64,000 nt of DNA from Micromonospora sp. NBC_01699 (GTDB lineage Bacteria > Actinomycetota > Actinomycetes > Mycobacteriales > Micromonosporaceae), in assembly GCF_036250065.1 (NCBI RefSeq), contig NZ_CP109199.1, positions 3,472,001-3,536,000 on the forward strand, given 5' to 3'. Position numbers and translations under genes: made by a program. Positions within the stretch are counted from its first letter, which is position 1. The number at the start of each line of letters is the position of its first letter. Below, in pieces: positions 51,608 through 60,196 of this stretch. Below the pieces are notes generated by a model. That model searched no databases and had not been told where the DNA came from. It was given only the letters and a program-made list of their open reading frames with translations.

Positions 51608-51730
51608 ATGCGACCCATCACCCGCCGGGCCGTCGTCATCGTTGCGACGCCGCGCCGCGCCGGTGTCGTCCTGGTCTCCCGGCGGCACATCGACCTGCGG
51701 CGTCTAGCCAGCGCACTCTGTCCCCGCTGA
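51608..51730 (+). CDS. Cysteine/sulfur leader peptide, 40 aa
   Basis: ATG at 51608 with a strong AGGAGG 8 nt upstream; TGA at 51728. The C-terminal half contains SRRHIDLRRLASALCPR, the actinobacterial sulfur leader motif ending just after a Cys codon. The first 24 residues (MRPITRRAVVIVATPRRAGV) are an unusual extension. The 113-nt gap to the monooxygenase gene contains a stem CGGCC-ct-CGGTC/GACCG-tc-GGCCG at 51768-51791 that could act as an attenuator. This fits Cys-dependent control of the rightward monooxygenase operon. Confidence 0.75.
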   Translation: MRPITRRAVVIVATPRRAGVVLVSRRHIDLRRLASALCPR

Positions 51731-51767
51731 CCCGACACCAGTCCCCCACGCAACGGCACCCCGGGAC

Positions 51768-51791
51768 CGGCCCTCGGTCGACCGTCGGCCG
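51768..51791 (+). promoter_or_regulatory. Candidate attenuator hairpin downstream of the leader peptide
   Basis: CGGCC, two bases, the palindrome CGGTCGACCG, two bases, GGCCG. It sits 37 nt after the leader stop and 52 nt before the next start. Ribosome stalling at the leader Cys codon could affect its folding. Confidence 0.4.
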
Positions 51792-51843
51792 TCACCCATG
51801 AGTCGGTCCGTGGCCTCATCGCAGCAGGAAGCGGAGCATCGTC

Positions 51844-53049
51844 ATGTCCGATCCAGAAAGCCCACTGCAACTCGCGGTCGCCCTCGACGGGGCCGGTTGG
51901 CACCCCGCGGCGTGGCGTGAACCGGGGGCTCGGCCGACCGAACTGCTCACCCCGCGCTACTGGTCCGACCTCGTGGTCGAAGCGGAACGGGGACTGCTGG
52001 ACTTCGTGACCATCGAGGACTCGCTCGGGCTGCAAGCGTCGAGCCCTACGGACCCCGACCGGCGTACCGACCAGGTGCGCGGACGGCTCGACGCGGTGCT
52101 GATCGCCGCTCGGGTCGCCCCGTTGACCAGCCACATCGGACTGGTGCCCACGGTGGTGGTCACCCATACCGAGCCGTTCCACATCGCCAAGGCGATCGCC
52201 ACCCTGGACTACGTCTCGTCCGGCCGGGCCGGGGTGCAGGTACGCGTCTCGGCCCGCCCGGACGAGGCGGACCACTTCGGCCGGCGCACCCTGCCCCGGA
52301 TCGACTTCGCCGAAGCCACCACACCGCAGGCGCAGGCGCTGATCGGGGACCTGTTCGCCGAGACCGCCGACTACGTCGAGGTGGTACGGCGACTGTGGGA
52401 CAGCTGGGAGGACGACGCGGAGATCCGGGACGTCGCCAGCGGGCGCTTCGTCGACCGGGACCGGCTGCACTACGTCGACTTCGAGGGGCGCTGGTTCAGC
52501 GTCAAGGGGCCGTCGATCACGCCGCGACCGCCGCAGGGTCAGCCTCCCGTGAGCGCGCTGGCGCACCAGAGTGAGCCGTACCGGCTCGTCGCCGGATCCG
52601 CCGACATCGGTTACGTGACACCGCACGACGCGACCCAGGTACGGGAGATCGTGGCCGAGATCCGTACCGGGCAGGTCGCCGCCGGGCGGGGCGGCCAGAC
52701 CGTACACATCCTCGGTGACCTGGTCGTCTTCCTCGACGACACCGCCCCGGTCGCCGACGCCCGCAAGGCCCGCCTCGACGAACTCGCCGGCAGCCCGTAC
52801 GCCAGCGACGCCCGGGTGTTCGTCGGCACCCCGGCGCAACTGGCGGACCTGTTGCAGGAGTGGCACCGGGCCGGGCTGTCCGGGTTCCGGCTGCGCCCCG
52901 GTGCCCTCCCGCACGACCTGGCGCAGATCACCCGGGCACTGGTGCCCGAACTACAGCGGCGGCGGGCGTTCCGGACCGGGTACGACGCCGGCACCCTGCG
53001 CGGGCTGCTCGGCCTGCCCCGGCCCGCCAATCGTTACGCGGCCGTCTGA
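51844..53049 (+). CDS. Luciferase-like flavin monooxygenase
   Basis: 401 aa. LLM-fold protein: LTSHIGLVPTVVVTHTEPFH, IAKAIATLDYVSSGRAGVQV, VVRRLWDSWEDDAEIRDVAS and WFSVKGPSITPRPPQGQPPV. The N-terminal GAGWHPAAWREPGARP and C-terminal LRGLLGLPRPANRYA mark it as the paralogue of the protein at 48827. It is the first structural gene after the 40-aa leader. Its product and the next gene's product may work on the same sulfur compound. Confidence 0.85.
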   Translation: MSDPESPLQLAVALDGAGWHPAAWREPGARPTELLTPRYWSDLVVEAERGLLDFVTIEDSLGLQASSPTDPDRRTDQVRGRLDAVLIAARVAPLTSHIGLVPTVVVTHTEPFHIAKAIATLDYVSSGRAGVQVRVSARPDEADHFGRRTLPRIDFAEATTPQAQALIGDLFAETADYVEVVRRLWDSWEDDAEIRDVASGRFVDRDRLHYVDFEGRWFSVKGPSITPRPPQGQPPVSALAHQSEPYRLVAGSADIGYVTPHDATQVREIVAEIRTGQVAAGRGGQTVHILGDLVVFLDDTAPVADARKARLDELAGSPYASDARVFVGTPAQLADLLQEWHRAGLSGFRLRPGALPHDLAQITRALVPELQRRRAFRTGYDAGTLRGLLGLPRPANRYAAV

Positions 53050-53088
53050 CCCGTCGGCACAGCGAAGCCGGAAGGACCTCTGTCGATC

Positions 53089-54465
53089 ATGACCAGACCA
53101 CTCAAGCAGATTCATCTCGCCGCCCACTTCCCCGGCGTCAACAACACCACCGTGTGGAGCGATCCGCAGGCCGGCAGCCACATCGAGTTCAGTTCGTTCG
53201 CGCATCTCGCGCGTACCGCCGAACGGGCGAAGTTCGACTTCCTGTTCCTGGCCGAGGGACTGCGACTGCGCGAGCAGAACGGCCGGATCTACGACCTGGA
53301 CGTGGTCGGGCGCCCGGACACCTTCACCGTGCTCGCCGCCCTCGCGGCGGTCACCGAACACCTCGGCCTCGCCGGCACCATCAACTCCACCTTCAACGAG
53401 CCGTACGAGGTGGCCCGCCAGTTCGCCAGCCTCGACCATCTCTCCGCCGGCCGCTCCGCGTGGAACGTCGTCACCTCCTGGGACGCGTTCACCGGCGAGA
53501 ACTTCCGCCGGGGCGGGTTCCTGCCGCAGGACCAGCGCTACCGGCGGGCACGCAACTTCCTGCGGACCGCGTGGGAACTGTTCGACTCCTGGCACGGTGA
53601 CGAGATCGTCGCGGACAAGGCCACCGGCGTCTTCCTCGGCGACCCGGACGCCGGTACGTTCACCCACCACGATCCGGACTTCGACATCTCCGGTCGGTTC
53701 AACGTGCCGCGCGCCCCGCAGGGTCGGCCGGTCATCCTCCAGGCCGGCGACTCCGAGGAGGGACGGGAGTTCGCCGCCTCCTCCGCCGACGCGATCTTCA
53801 GCCGGTACGCCACCCTCGAAGAGGGCCGGGCCTTCTACGCCGACGTCAAGGGCCGGCTGGCCCGCCACGGGCGTACCCACGACGAGTTGCTCATCCTGCC
53901 CGCGGCCACCTTCGTGCTCGGCGACACCGACGCCGAGGCCCGCGACCTCGCGCACGAGGTACGACTCCAGCAGGTCAGCGGCCAGACCGCGATCAAGTTC
54001 CTGGAACAGCTCTGGAACCGGGACCTGTCCGGCTACGACCCGGACGGCCCGTTGCCCGACACCGACCCCGATCCCGGCGAGCACACTGTCGCGCGCGGTC
54101 GGGCGAGCGTACGGATGTATCGCGACCCCGTCGCGACGGCCCGGCAGTGGCGCGAACGAGCCGCCGCGGAGAACCTGTCCATCCGTGAACTGATCATCGA
54201 GGTCACCGGGCGGCAGACGTTCGTCGGCGCACCCGCGACCGTCGCGGACGCCATCGACGCACTGGTTCAGGCCGACGCCAGCGACGGGTTCATCCTGGTA
54301 CCGCACGTCACGCCGGGAGGACTCGACGGCTTCGCCGACACCGTCGTGCCGCTGCTACAGGAGCGGGGCGTGTTCCGTACCGAATATCGGGGCGACACCC
54401 TGCGGGATCACCTGGGCCTGCCCGCTGCCCGGCGTACCGGTGCGGTGCTGCGGACCGCGCCGTGA
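53089..54465 (+). CDS. NtaA/SnaA/DszA-family FMN-dependent monooxygenase
   Basis: 458 aa. Family marks are HIEFSSFAHLARTAERAKFD, FLFLAEGLRLREQNGRIYDL, SAGRSAWNVVTSWDAFTGEN, NVPRAPQGRPVILQAGDSEE and KFLEQLWNRDLSGYDPDGPL. It is a paralogue of the 47408 protein and follows its type-B neighbour in the same order as in the leftward arm. GGAAGGA precedes the ATG by 12 nt. The stop overlaps the next gene (GTGA), so this is a tight operon. Likely oxygenates a thioether, sulfone or related sulfur compound with reduced FMN. Confidence 0.9.
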   Translation: MTRPLKQIHLAAHFPGVNNTTVWSDPQAGSHIEFSSFAHLARTAERAKFDFLFLAEGLRLREQNGRIYDLDVVGRPDTFTVLAALAAVTEHLGLAGTINSTFNEPYEVARQFASLDHLSAGRSAWNVVTSWDAFTGENFRRGGFLPQDQRYRRARNFLRTAWELFDSWHGDEIVADKATGVFLGDPDAGTFTHHDPDFDISGRFNVPRAPQGRPVILQAGDSEEGREFAASSADAIFSRYATLEEGRAFYADVKGRLARHGRTHDELLILPAATFVLGDTDAEARDLAHEVRLQQVSGQTAIKFLEQLWNRDLSGYDPDGPLPDTDPDPGEHTVARGRASVRMYRDPVATARQWRERAAAENLSIRELIIEVTGRQTFVGAPATVADAIDALVQADASDGFILVPHVTPGGLDGFADTVVPLLQERGVFRTEYRGDTLRDHLGLPAARRTGAVLRTAP

Positions 54466-55547
54466 AGTTCCTGGCCATCACCCTGATCGTGCACGCGCCG
54501 GACCCGGTGACCGGCGAGCAGAAGTCGACCACCGACCGGTTCCGGGAGGTCGTCGACAACGCCCTGCTCGCCGAGCGGCTCGGCTTCGACGGCTTTGGCG
54601 TGGGGGAGCGGCACGAACGGCCGTTCATCTCCTCCTCGCCACCGGTGGTCCTCAGCCACGTCGCCGCGCTCACCTCGGCGATCCGGCTGTTCACCGCGGT
54701 CACCACGCTGAGCCTGCTCGACCCGGTCCGGGCACACGAGGACTACGCGACGCTCGACCACCTCTCCGGCGGCCGGCTGGAGCTGATCATCGGCAAGGGC
54801 AACGGCGCCGCACAGCGGGAGCTGTTCCACGTCACGCCCGAGGACCAGTGGGAACGCAACGCGGAGAGCTACGAACTGTTCCGTCAGCTCTGGCGGCAGG
54901 ACAGGGTGACCGCGTCGCCCCGGTTCCGGCCGGAACTCAACCGGGCGGAGGTCTGGCCCCGACCGTTGCAGCAGCCGATCCGGGTCTGGCACGGCAGTGC
55001 GACCAGCCGGGAATCGGTCGACCTCGCCGCCCGCTACGGCGACCCGCTGTTCTCGGCCAACGTCACCAACCCGATCGAACCGTACGCCGAACTGGTCCGC
55101 TACTACCGCCAGCGGTGGGCCGAGTACGGCCACGACCCGGCAACCGCCGTGGTCGGCGCCGGCACCGCCGGCTACTACGCGGCCCGCAGGTCCCAGGACG
55201 CCGTCGCCGCCTACCGCCCGGTCTTCGAGGGCCAGCTCGCGTTCCAGCGGCGACTCGGGCTCGAACCGGTGTTCGCGACACTGGAGGACTTCGTCGAACG
55301 CAGCTCGGCGTTGATCGGCAGCCCGCAGCAGGTCATCGAGAAGGTCCACCGCTACCACCGGCAACTGGGCCACAGCGTGATGCACCTGCACGCCGACGCC
55401 GGCGGGCTGACCGACGCCCAGCACCGCGAGTCGCTGGAACTCTTCCAGTCCGACATCGCCCCGGTGCTGCGCCGGGAGATCCCGGATCCGCCCTGGCCGT
55501 GGGGACCGGTCGTCCCCGAGCCCGTTTCCGCCGTACGAGAAGGGTGA
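54462..55547 (+). CDS. Luciferase-like (LLM class) flavin-dependent oxidoreductase
   Basis: 361 aa. Bacterial-luciferase-type barrel: RFREVVDNALLAERLGFDGF, GVGERHERPFISSSPPVVLS, HVAALTSAIRLFTAVTTLSL, and DYATLDHLSGGRLELIIGKG, the flavin/phosphate segment. It starts with GTG inside the stop of the preceding gene. It differs from the NtaA-type and SsuD-type proteins of the cluster, suggesting a separate step or substrate. Confidence 0.88.
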   Translation: MKFLAITLIVHAPDPVTGEQKSTTDRFREVVDNALLAERLGFDGFGVGERHERPFISSSPPVVLSHVAALTSAIRLFTAVTTLSLLDPVRAHEDYATLDHLSGGRLELIIGKGNGAAQRELFHVTPEDQWERNAESYELFRQLWRQDRVTASPRFRPELNRAEVWPRPLQQPIRVWHGSATSRESVDLAARYGDPLFSANVTNPIEPYAELVRYYRQRWAEYGHDPATAVVGAGTAGYYAARRSQDAVAAYRPVFEGQLAFQRRLGLEPVFATLEDFVERSSALIGSPQQVIEKVHRYHRQLGHSVMHLHADAGGLTDAQHRESLELFQSDIAPVLRREIPDPPWPWGPVVPEPVSAVREG

Positions 55548-55551
55548 CGCC

Positions 55552-56688
55552 ATGGCTACCACTCCGCTGGCAGTGCTCGACCTGGTCCCGATCTCCTCGG
55601 GGTCGACCGCCGCGGCGGCACTGCGCAACAGCATCGACCTGGCTCGGCAGGCCGAGCGCTTCGGCTACGCCCGGTACTGGTTCGCGGAGCATCATCTCAA
55701 TCCCGGGGTGGCCGGGACCTCACCCGCGGTCCTGCTGGCGCTCACCGCCGCGGCGACCTCGACCATCCGGATCGGGTCCGGCGCCGTCCAGTTGGGACAC
55801 CGGACACCACTGGCGACGGTCGAGGAGTTCGGGCTGGTCGACGCGCTGCACCCCGGACGCCTGGACCTCGGCCTCGGCCGATCCGGTGGGCGTGCGCCCG
55901 AGCCGGCCCGGGAACCGGCCCTCGTCGGCGGCACCGCCGTGGTCGACGGCCGGACCCCGAACGGGTTGCTGATACCGCCCAAGTTCTCCTTCGCCCACCT
56001 GCTCGCCTCGCCGCGCGTCGCGATGCAGAAGGCACTGCTCGAAATGCCGGGCGCGCAGCCCCGGGACTACCCGGAGCAGGTGGCGGACATCCTCCACCTG
56101 CTGCGCGGCACGTACCGTTCGGCCGACGGCGAGCAGGCCCACGTGGTACCGGGTGAGGGTGCGTCGGTGCAGGTGTGGATCCTCGGTAGCAGTGGTGGCG
56201 TCAGCGCCGACGTCGCCGGCGCGAACGGCCTGCGCTTCGCCGCCAACTACCACGTCAGCCCCGGCGCCGTCCTCGAAGCGGCCGAGGGCTACCGGGCCGC
56301 CTTCCGCCCGTCCGCGGAACTGGACCGCCCCTACCTCAGCGTGTCGGCCGACGTGGTCGTCGCCGAGGACGAGGCCACCGCCCGCGAGCTGGCCTCGGGC
56401 TACCGGCACTGGGTCCGGAGCATCCGGACCGCCGAGGGGGCGATCCCGTTCCCGACCCCGGCCGAGGCCCGCGCCCGTCCCTGGACCGACGCCGACCGCG
56501 AGCTGGTGGCCGACCGGGTCGACACCCAGTTCGTCGGTACCCCGGGTCGGGTCGCCGATCAGCTCGAACAGTTGCGGGACGCGACCGGTGCCGACGAACT
56601 GGTCCTCACCACCATCACCCACGACCACGCCGACCGGGTGCGTTCCTACGGATTGATTGCCGAGGAGTGGGCGCGCAGGCAAGGCTGA
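55552..56688 (+). CDS. LLM class flavin-dependent oxidoreductase (MsnO8-like)
   Basis: 378 aa. The opening LAVLDLVPISSGSTAAAALR, then SIDLARQAERFGYARYWFAE and HHLNPGVAGTSPAVLLA, is that of the single-chain MsnO8-like LLM subgroup. TIRIGSGAVQLGHRTPLATV and VWILGSSGGVSADVAGANGL continue the fold. The start lies 5 bp after the preceding stop, with AAGGG upstream. The natural substrates of this subgroup are mostly unknown; here the sulfur context suggests desulfurization. Confidence 0.87.
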   Translation: MATTPLAVLDLVPISSGSTAAAALRNSIDLARQAERFGYARYWFAEHHLNPGVAGTSPAVLLALTAAATSTIRIGSGAVQLGHRTPLATVEEFGLVDALHPGRLDLGLGRSGGRAPEPAREPALVGGTAVVDGRTPNGLLIPPKFSFAHLLASPRVAMQKALLEMPGAQPRDYPEQVADILHLLRGTYRSADGEQAHVVPGEGASVQVWILGSSGGVSADVAGANGLRFAANYHVSPGAVLEAAEGYRAAFRPSAELDRPYLSVSADVVVAEDEATARELASGYRHWVRSIRTAEGAIPFPTPAEARARPWTDADRELVADRVDTQFVGTPGRVADQLEQLRDATGADELVLTTITHDHADRVRSYGLIAEEWARRQG

Positions 56689-56713
56689 TCGGAGACCGGG
56701 CGAGGAGGCAGTC

Positions 56714-56797
56714 ATGAAGGGTTTCGGCGTCGGCGGTGGTTGCGTGTCGGGCACGGGCGGGTACGGGGCGAGCGTCGTGATCGGGAGTCTCGGATGA
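56714..56797 (+). CDS. 27-aa Gly-rich small ORF coupled to the flavin reductase gene
   Basis: ATG at 56714 with GAGGAGG 6 nt upstream. The peptide begins MKGFGVGGGCVSGTGGYGAS and ends VVIGSLG; the stop overlaps the next ATG (ATGA). It contains one Cys but not the HxDLxRxASxLC motif. The ribosome site is the best in the neighbourhood, so translation is likely; its role could be coupling or Cys sensing. Confidence 0.45.
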   Translation: MKGFGVGGGCVSGTGGYGASVVIGSLG

Positions 56798-57282
56798 GTC
56801 TGGGACAGGCGTTGGAACCGCGCGAGTTGCGCCGGGTCTTCTCGGCCTTCCCCACCGGCGTGGTGGCGATCGCGGCGCTCACCGGTGGGGTGCCGATGGG
56901 CATCGTGGCTAGTTCGTTCACGTCGGTGTCGCTCGATCCGCCGATCGTGTCACTCTGTGTCGCCCACACGTCGACCACCTGGCCGGTGCTGCGGGCGGCC
57001 CGTCGTTACGGCATCAGCGTGCTCAGTGCCGATCAGGAGCAGGCCTGCCGGCAGTTGAGCGGCCGGGGCGTCGACCGGTTCGCGGAGCTGGGCTGGCGTG
57101 CCTCGGGCGAGGGGGCGGTCTTCCTCGACGGTGCGAGCGCGTGGTTGGAGTGCACGCCGTTCGAACAGGTCACCGCCGGTGACCACGACATCATCCTGCT
57201 CCGCGTGCACGACCTCGGCGGCGACGCCGAGATCTCGCCGCTGGTGTTCCACCACAGCCGGTTCCGTCGACTCGAACGGTGA
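56794..57282 (+). CDS. NAD(P)H:flavin reductase
   Basis: 162 aa. Flavin-reductase-like split-barrel: RRVFSAFPTGVVAIAALTGG, GIVASSFTSVSLDPPIVSLC, SVLSADQEQACRQLSGRGVD RF and FEQVTAGDHDIILLRVHDLG. These are the FMN-binding loops of the HpaC/DszD type. It should supply FMNH2 to the monooxygenases of the cluster. GGGAG lies 6 nt before the ATG, which also overlaps the small ORF stop. It is the last gene before the SsuABC promoter. Confidence 0.92.
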   Translation: MSLGQALEPRELRRVFSAFPTGVVAIAALTGGVPMGIVASSFTSVSLDPPIVSLCVAHTSTTWPVLRAARRYGISVLSADQEQACRQLSGRGVDRFAELGWRASGEGAVFLDGASAWLECTPFEQVTAGDHDIILLRVHDLGGDAEISPLVFHHSRFRRLER

Positions 57283-57371
57283 CCGTGACCGCGCGTCGAT
57301 CGGTCGGGATCACTCGGCCGATTCCGACCGTACGAACGGGCACTTGACCGATTCGCTCGCGCAGTCCACTC

Positions 57372-57392
57372 TTCCTATCAAACAAGTAGGAA
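57372..57392. promoter_or_regulatory. TTCCTA-N9-TAGGAA operator before ssuA
   Basis: A perfect 6-bp inverted repeat with a 9-bp spacer, ending 4 bp before the GTG of ssuA. An identical-arm, identical-spacing repeat precedes the leader ORF at 61614. TAGGAA cores resemble sites of Rrf2-type sulfur regulators such as CymR, and an Rrf2 gene lies at the end of this operon. Confidence 0.6.
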
Positions 57393-57396
57393 AACT

Positions 57397-58482
57397 GTGG
57401 ATTGGATGATGATGAGACGTCCCCCGTACAGCCGGACCGGCCGGCTGGCCGCCATCGCGGTCCTCACCGCGGCGATGCTCGGTGCCACCGCCGCCTGTGG
57501 CGGTGACGACGGTGCGACCGGAGAGGGCGGTTCCTCCGGCCCGGTGACCCTGCGCCTCGGCTACTTCCCGAACATCACCCACGCCCCGGCCGTGGTCGGC
57601 GTGGAAAAGGGGATCTTCACCGAGAAGCTGGGCGCCAACGTCAAGCTTGAGACGTCGACCTTCAACGCCGGACCCGCCGCGATCGAGGCGATCTTCTCCG
57701 GTGCCCTGGACGCCACGTACATCGGCCCGAACCCGACGGTGAACGCGCACTCCAAGTCCAAGGGCGAGGCCGTACGCGTGATCTCGGGTGCCGCCTCGGG
57801 CGGGGTGGCCCTGGTCGTCAAGGCCGGCATCAACTCGGCCGAGGACCTGCGCGGCAAGAAGATCGCCACCCCTCAGCTCGGCAACACCCAGGACGTGGCG
57901 ATCCGCTACTGGCTCAAGGAGAAGGGGCTGACCACCAACAAGGAGGGTGGCGGCGACGTCTCGATCGTGCCGCAGGAGAACGCGCAGACGGTCGAGACCT
58001 TCGGCAGCGGCGCCATCGACGGCGCCTGGGTGCCCGAGCCGTTCGTGTCCCGGCTGGTCAACGCCGGCGGCAAGGTGCTGATCGACGAGCGGGACCTGTG
58101 GCCGGACAAGAAGTTCGTGATCACCAATCTGATCGTCAGCACCAAGTTCGCCAAGGCCCACCCGGACGTGGTCAAGCGTCTGGTCGAGGGTCAGGTCGCC
58201 GCCAACGAGTTCGTCAACACCAAGCCGGACGAGGCCCAGCAGGCGATCTCCGAGCACATCGGCAAGATCACCGGTAAGCCGCTCGACCTCAAGCTGATCA
58301 AGCAGGCGTGGCCGACCCTCCAGTTCCTCAACGACCCGATCGAATCGTCGCTGAAGACCGGGCTGGACCACGCGGTGGCGGTCGGCCTCACCGAGCCGGT
58401 CGACCTCAAGGGCCTCTACGACCTGTCCTACCTCAACGAGGTGCTCAAGGTACAGGGCAAGGCCGAGGTCCCGCTGACATGA
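57397..58482 (+). CDS. ssuA: Sulfonate ABC transporter substrate-binding lipoprotein SsuA
   Basis: 361 aa. Signal peptide with lipobox (LTAAMLGATAACGG). The mature part begins VTLRLGYFPNITHAPAVVGV and contains AIEAIFSGALDATYIGPNPT, KKIATPQLGNTQDVAIRYWL and GAIDGAWVPEPFVSRLV, the layout of the SsuA/NrtA/TauA family. The organosulfur context supports sulfonates. The start may be the GTG at 57397 or one of the ATGs at 57406-57412; no strong ribosome site separates them. The stop overlaps ssuB (ATGA). Confidence 0.87.
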   Translation: MDWMMMRRPPYSRTGRLAAIAVLTAAMLGATAACGGDDGATGEGGSSGPVTLRLGYFPNITHAPAVVGVEKGIFTEKLGANVKLETSTFNAGPAAIEAIFSGALDATYIGPNPTVNAHSKSKGEAVRVISGAASGGVALVVKAGINSAEDLRGKKIATPQLGNTQDVAIRYWLKEKGLTTNKEGGGDVSIVPQENAQTVETFGSGAIDGAWVPEPFVSRLVNAGGKVLIDERDLWPDKKFVITNLIVSTKFAKAHPDVVKRLVEGQVAANEFVNTKPDEAQQAISEHIGKITGKPLDLKLIKQAWPTLQFLNDPIESSLKTGLDHAVAVGLTEPVDLKGLYDLSYLNEVLKVQGKAEVPLT

Positions 58483-59294
58483 CGTCCGTATCCACGGCAC
58501 CGGACAGCGTGACCACCTCGGTCGCGCTGTCCGGCGTCAGCAAGGTGTACGGCCGCGGCGAGAACGCGGTCCTCGCGCTGGACCGGGTCTCCCTCGACGT
58601 CGCGCCGGGCGAGTTCGTCTGCCTCGTCGGCGCGTCCGGCTGCGGCAAGAGCACACTGCTCAACCTCGTCGCCGGGCTCGACCAGGCAAGCGGCGGATCG
58701 ATCCAGGTCAACGAGGGTGCCGGGTCGACCGGACCGGCACCGTCGGGTCGGCGACCGTCGCCCGGCCTGATGTTCCAGGAGCCCGCACTCTTCCCCTGGC
58801 TCACCGTGGCGGCCAACGTCGAGCTGCCGCTCAAGCTGCGCGGCCTGCCCCGCGCCGCCCGCCGCGACCGGGTCGCCGAGCTGCTCGACGCGGTGCACCT
58901 GGGCGACTTCGGCCGACGACGGCCGCACGAGCTGTCGGGCGGGATGCGCCAGCGGGTCGCGTTGGCCCGTACGTTGGCGCTCGACACCCCGGTGCTGCTG
59001 ATGGACGAGCCCTTCGGCGCGCTCGACGCGATGACCCGCGACCTGCTGCACGACGAGCTGGAAAGGATCTGGACCGAGCGCCGGCTGACCATCCTGTTCG
59101 TCACCCACAACGTACGGGAGGCGGCCCGGCTCGCCGACCGGATCGTGCTGCTCTCCAGCCGACCGGGCCGGATCATCTACGAGACCCGGGTGACCACCCC
59201 CCGGCCCCGCCGGATCGACTCCACGGAGGTCGCGGCCATCGCCGCCGAGGTCACCGACCGACTGCGTACCGAGGTGGGCCGCCATGGCAAGTGA
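58479..59294 (+). CDS. ssuB: Sulfonate ABC transporter ATPase SsuB
   Basis: 271 aa. Walker A GASGCGKST, Q-loop FQEPALFPWLTV, signature [15 protein letters not shown], Walker B VLLMDEPFGALDA, and switch His in FVTHNVREAARLAD. This is the NrtD/SsuB/TauB branch. It starts inside the ssuA stop and overlaps ssuC by 11 nt, so the three subunits are translationally coupled. Confidence 0.92.
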   Translation: MTSVSTAPDSVTTSVALSGVSKVYGRGENAVLALDRVSLDVAPGEFVCLVGASGCGKSTLLNLVAGLDQASGGSIQVNEGAGSTGPAPSGRRPSPGLMFQEPALFPWLTVAANVELPLKLRGLPRAARRDRVAELLDAVHLGDFGRRRPHELSGGMRQRVALARTLALDTPVLLMDEPFGALDAMTRDLLHDELERIWTERRLTILFVTHNVREAARLADRIVLLSSRPGRIIYETRVTTPRPRRIDSTEVAAIAAEVTDRLRTEVGRHGK

Positions 59295-60165
59295 CACCAT
59301 CACCACCGGCCGGGGCGACGCGGAGACCATCTCCGGCCTGGACGCGTTGGAGATCGCGTCCAGGAAGAAGGTCGCCGGTGGCGGCCGCCTGTTCTGGGCG
59401 GCGACCTGGCCGAAGCTCGCCGCGATCGGTCTCGCGATCGGCATCTGGCAGGTGGTCGTCTGGACCGGCTGGAAGGACCCCTGGGCCCTGCCCGGACCGG
59501 GACCGGTCTTCAGTGACCTCGGGCAGTACGTCCTCACCCCCGCGTTCTGGAACGGGCTCGCCACGACGGCACGGCGGGCCGCGGTGGGCTTCCTGGCCGC
59601 GGTCGCGTTCGGACTCGTCCTCGGTCTCGCGGTGGCCCGGGGACGTATCCTGCGGGCCGCGCTGGGTTCGATGATCACGGCGTTGCAGACCATGCCGTCG
59701 ATCGCCTGGTTCCCGCTGGCCATCCTGCTGTTCCAGCTCAGCGAGCAGGCGATCTTCTTCGTGGTGGTGCTCGGCGCGGCACCGTCCATCGCCAACGGCG
59801 TCATCCACGGCGTCGACTACGTCCCGCCGCTGCTGCTGCGGGCCGGCCGCAACATCGGTGCCAGGGGACTGAAGCTCTACTGGTACGTGATCGCCCCGGC
59901 CGCGTTGCCGGCGATCGTCGCCGGGCTGAAGCAGGGCTGGGCCTTCGCCTGGCGCAGCCTGATGGCCGGCGAGCTGCTGGTGGTGATCGCGACGAAGACC
60001 TCGATCGGCGCGCAGCTCGTCTACGCCCGAGAACTCTCCGAGGCCGAGCGGCTGATCGCGATCATGATCGTGATCCTGGTGCTGGGCCTCATCGTCGACG
60101 CGGCCTTCGGCGCGGTGGACCGGGCCATCCGCCGCCGCTGGGGCCTGCTGCGGGCGCGCCGGTAA
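59284..60165 (+). CDS. ssuC: Sulfonate ABC transporter permease SsuC
   Basis: 293 aa with about six membrane segments. It has the SsuC/TauC EAA-type loop (RAGRNIGARGLKLYWYVIAP AA) and QTMPSIAWFPLAILLFQLSE, typical of sulfonate/nitrate permeases. The final helices (IMIVILVLGLIVDAAFGAVD) end in RRRWGLLRARR. It forms the channel of the SsuABC importer. Confidence 0.92.
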   Translation: MASDTITTGRGDAETISGLDALEIASRKKVAGGGRLFWAATWPKLAAIGLAIGIWQVVVWTGWKDPWALPGPGPVFSDLGQYVLTPAFWNGLATTARRAAVGFLAAVAFGLVLGLAVARGRILRAALGSMITALQTMPSIAWFPLAILLFQLSEQAIFFVVVLGAAPSIANGVIHGVDYVPPLLLRAGRNIGARGLKLYWYVIAPAALPAIVAGLKQGWAFAWRSLMAGELLVVIATKTSIGAQLVYARELSEAERLIAIMIVILVLGLIVDAAFGAVDRAIRRRWGLLRARR

Positions 60166-60196
60166 AACCACCACGCTCCTGGGGAGGCAGCGGTCC

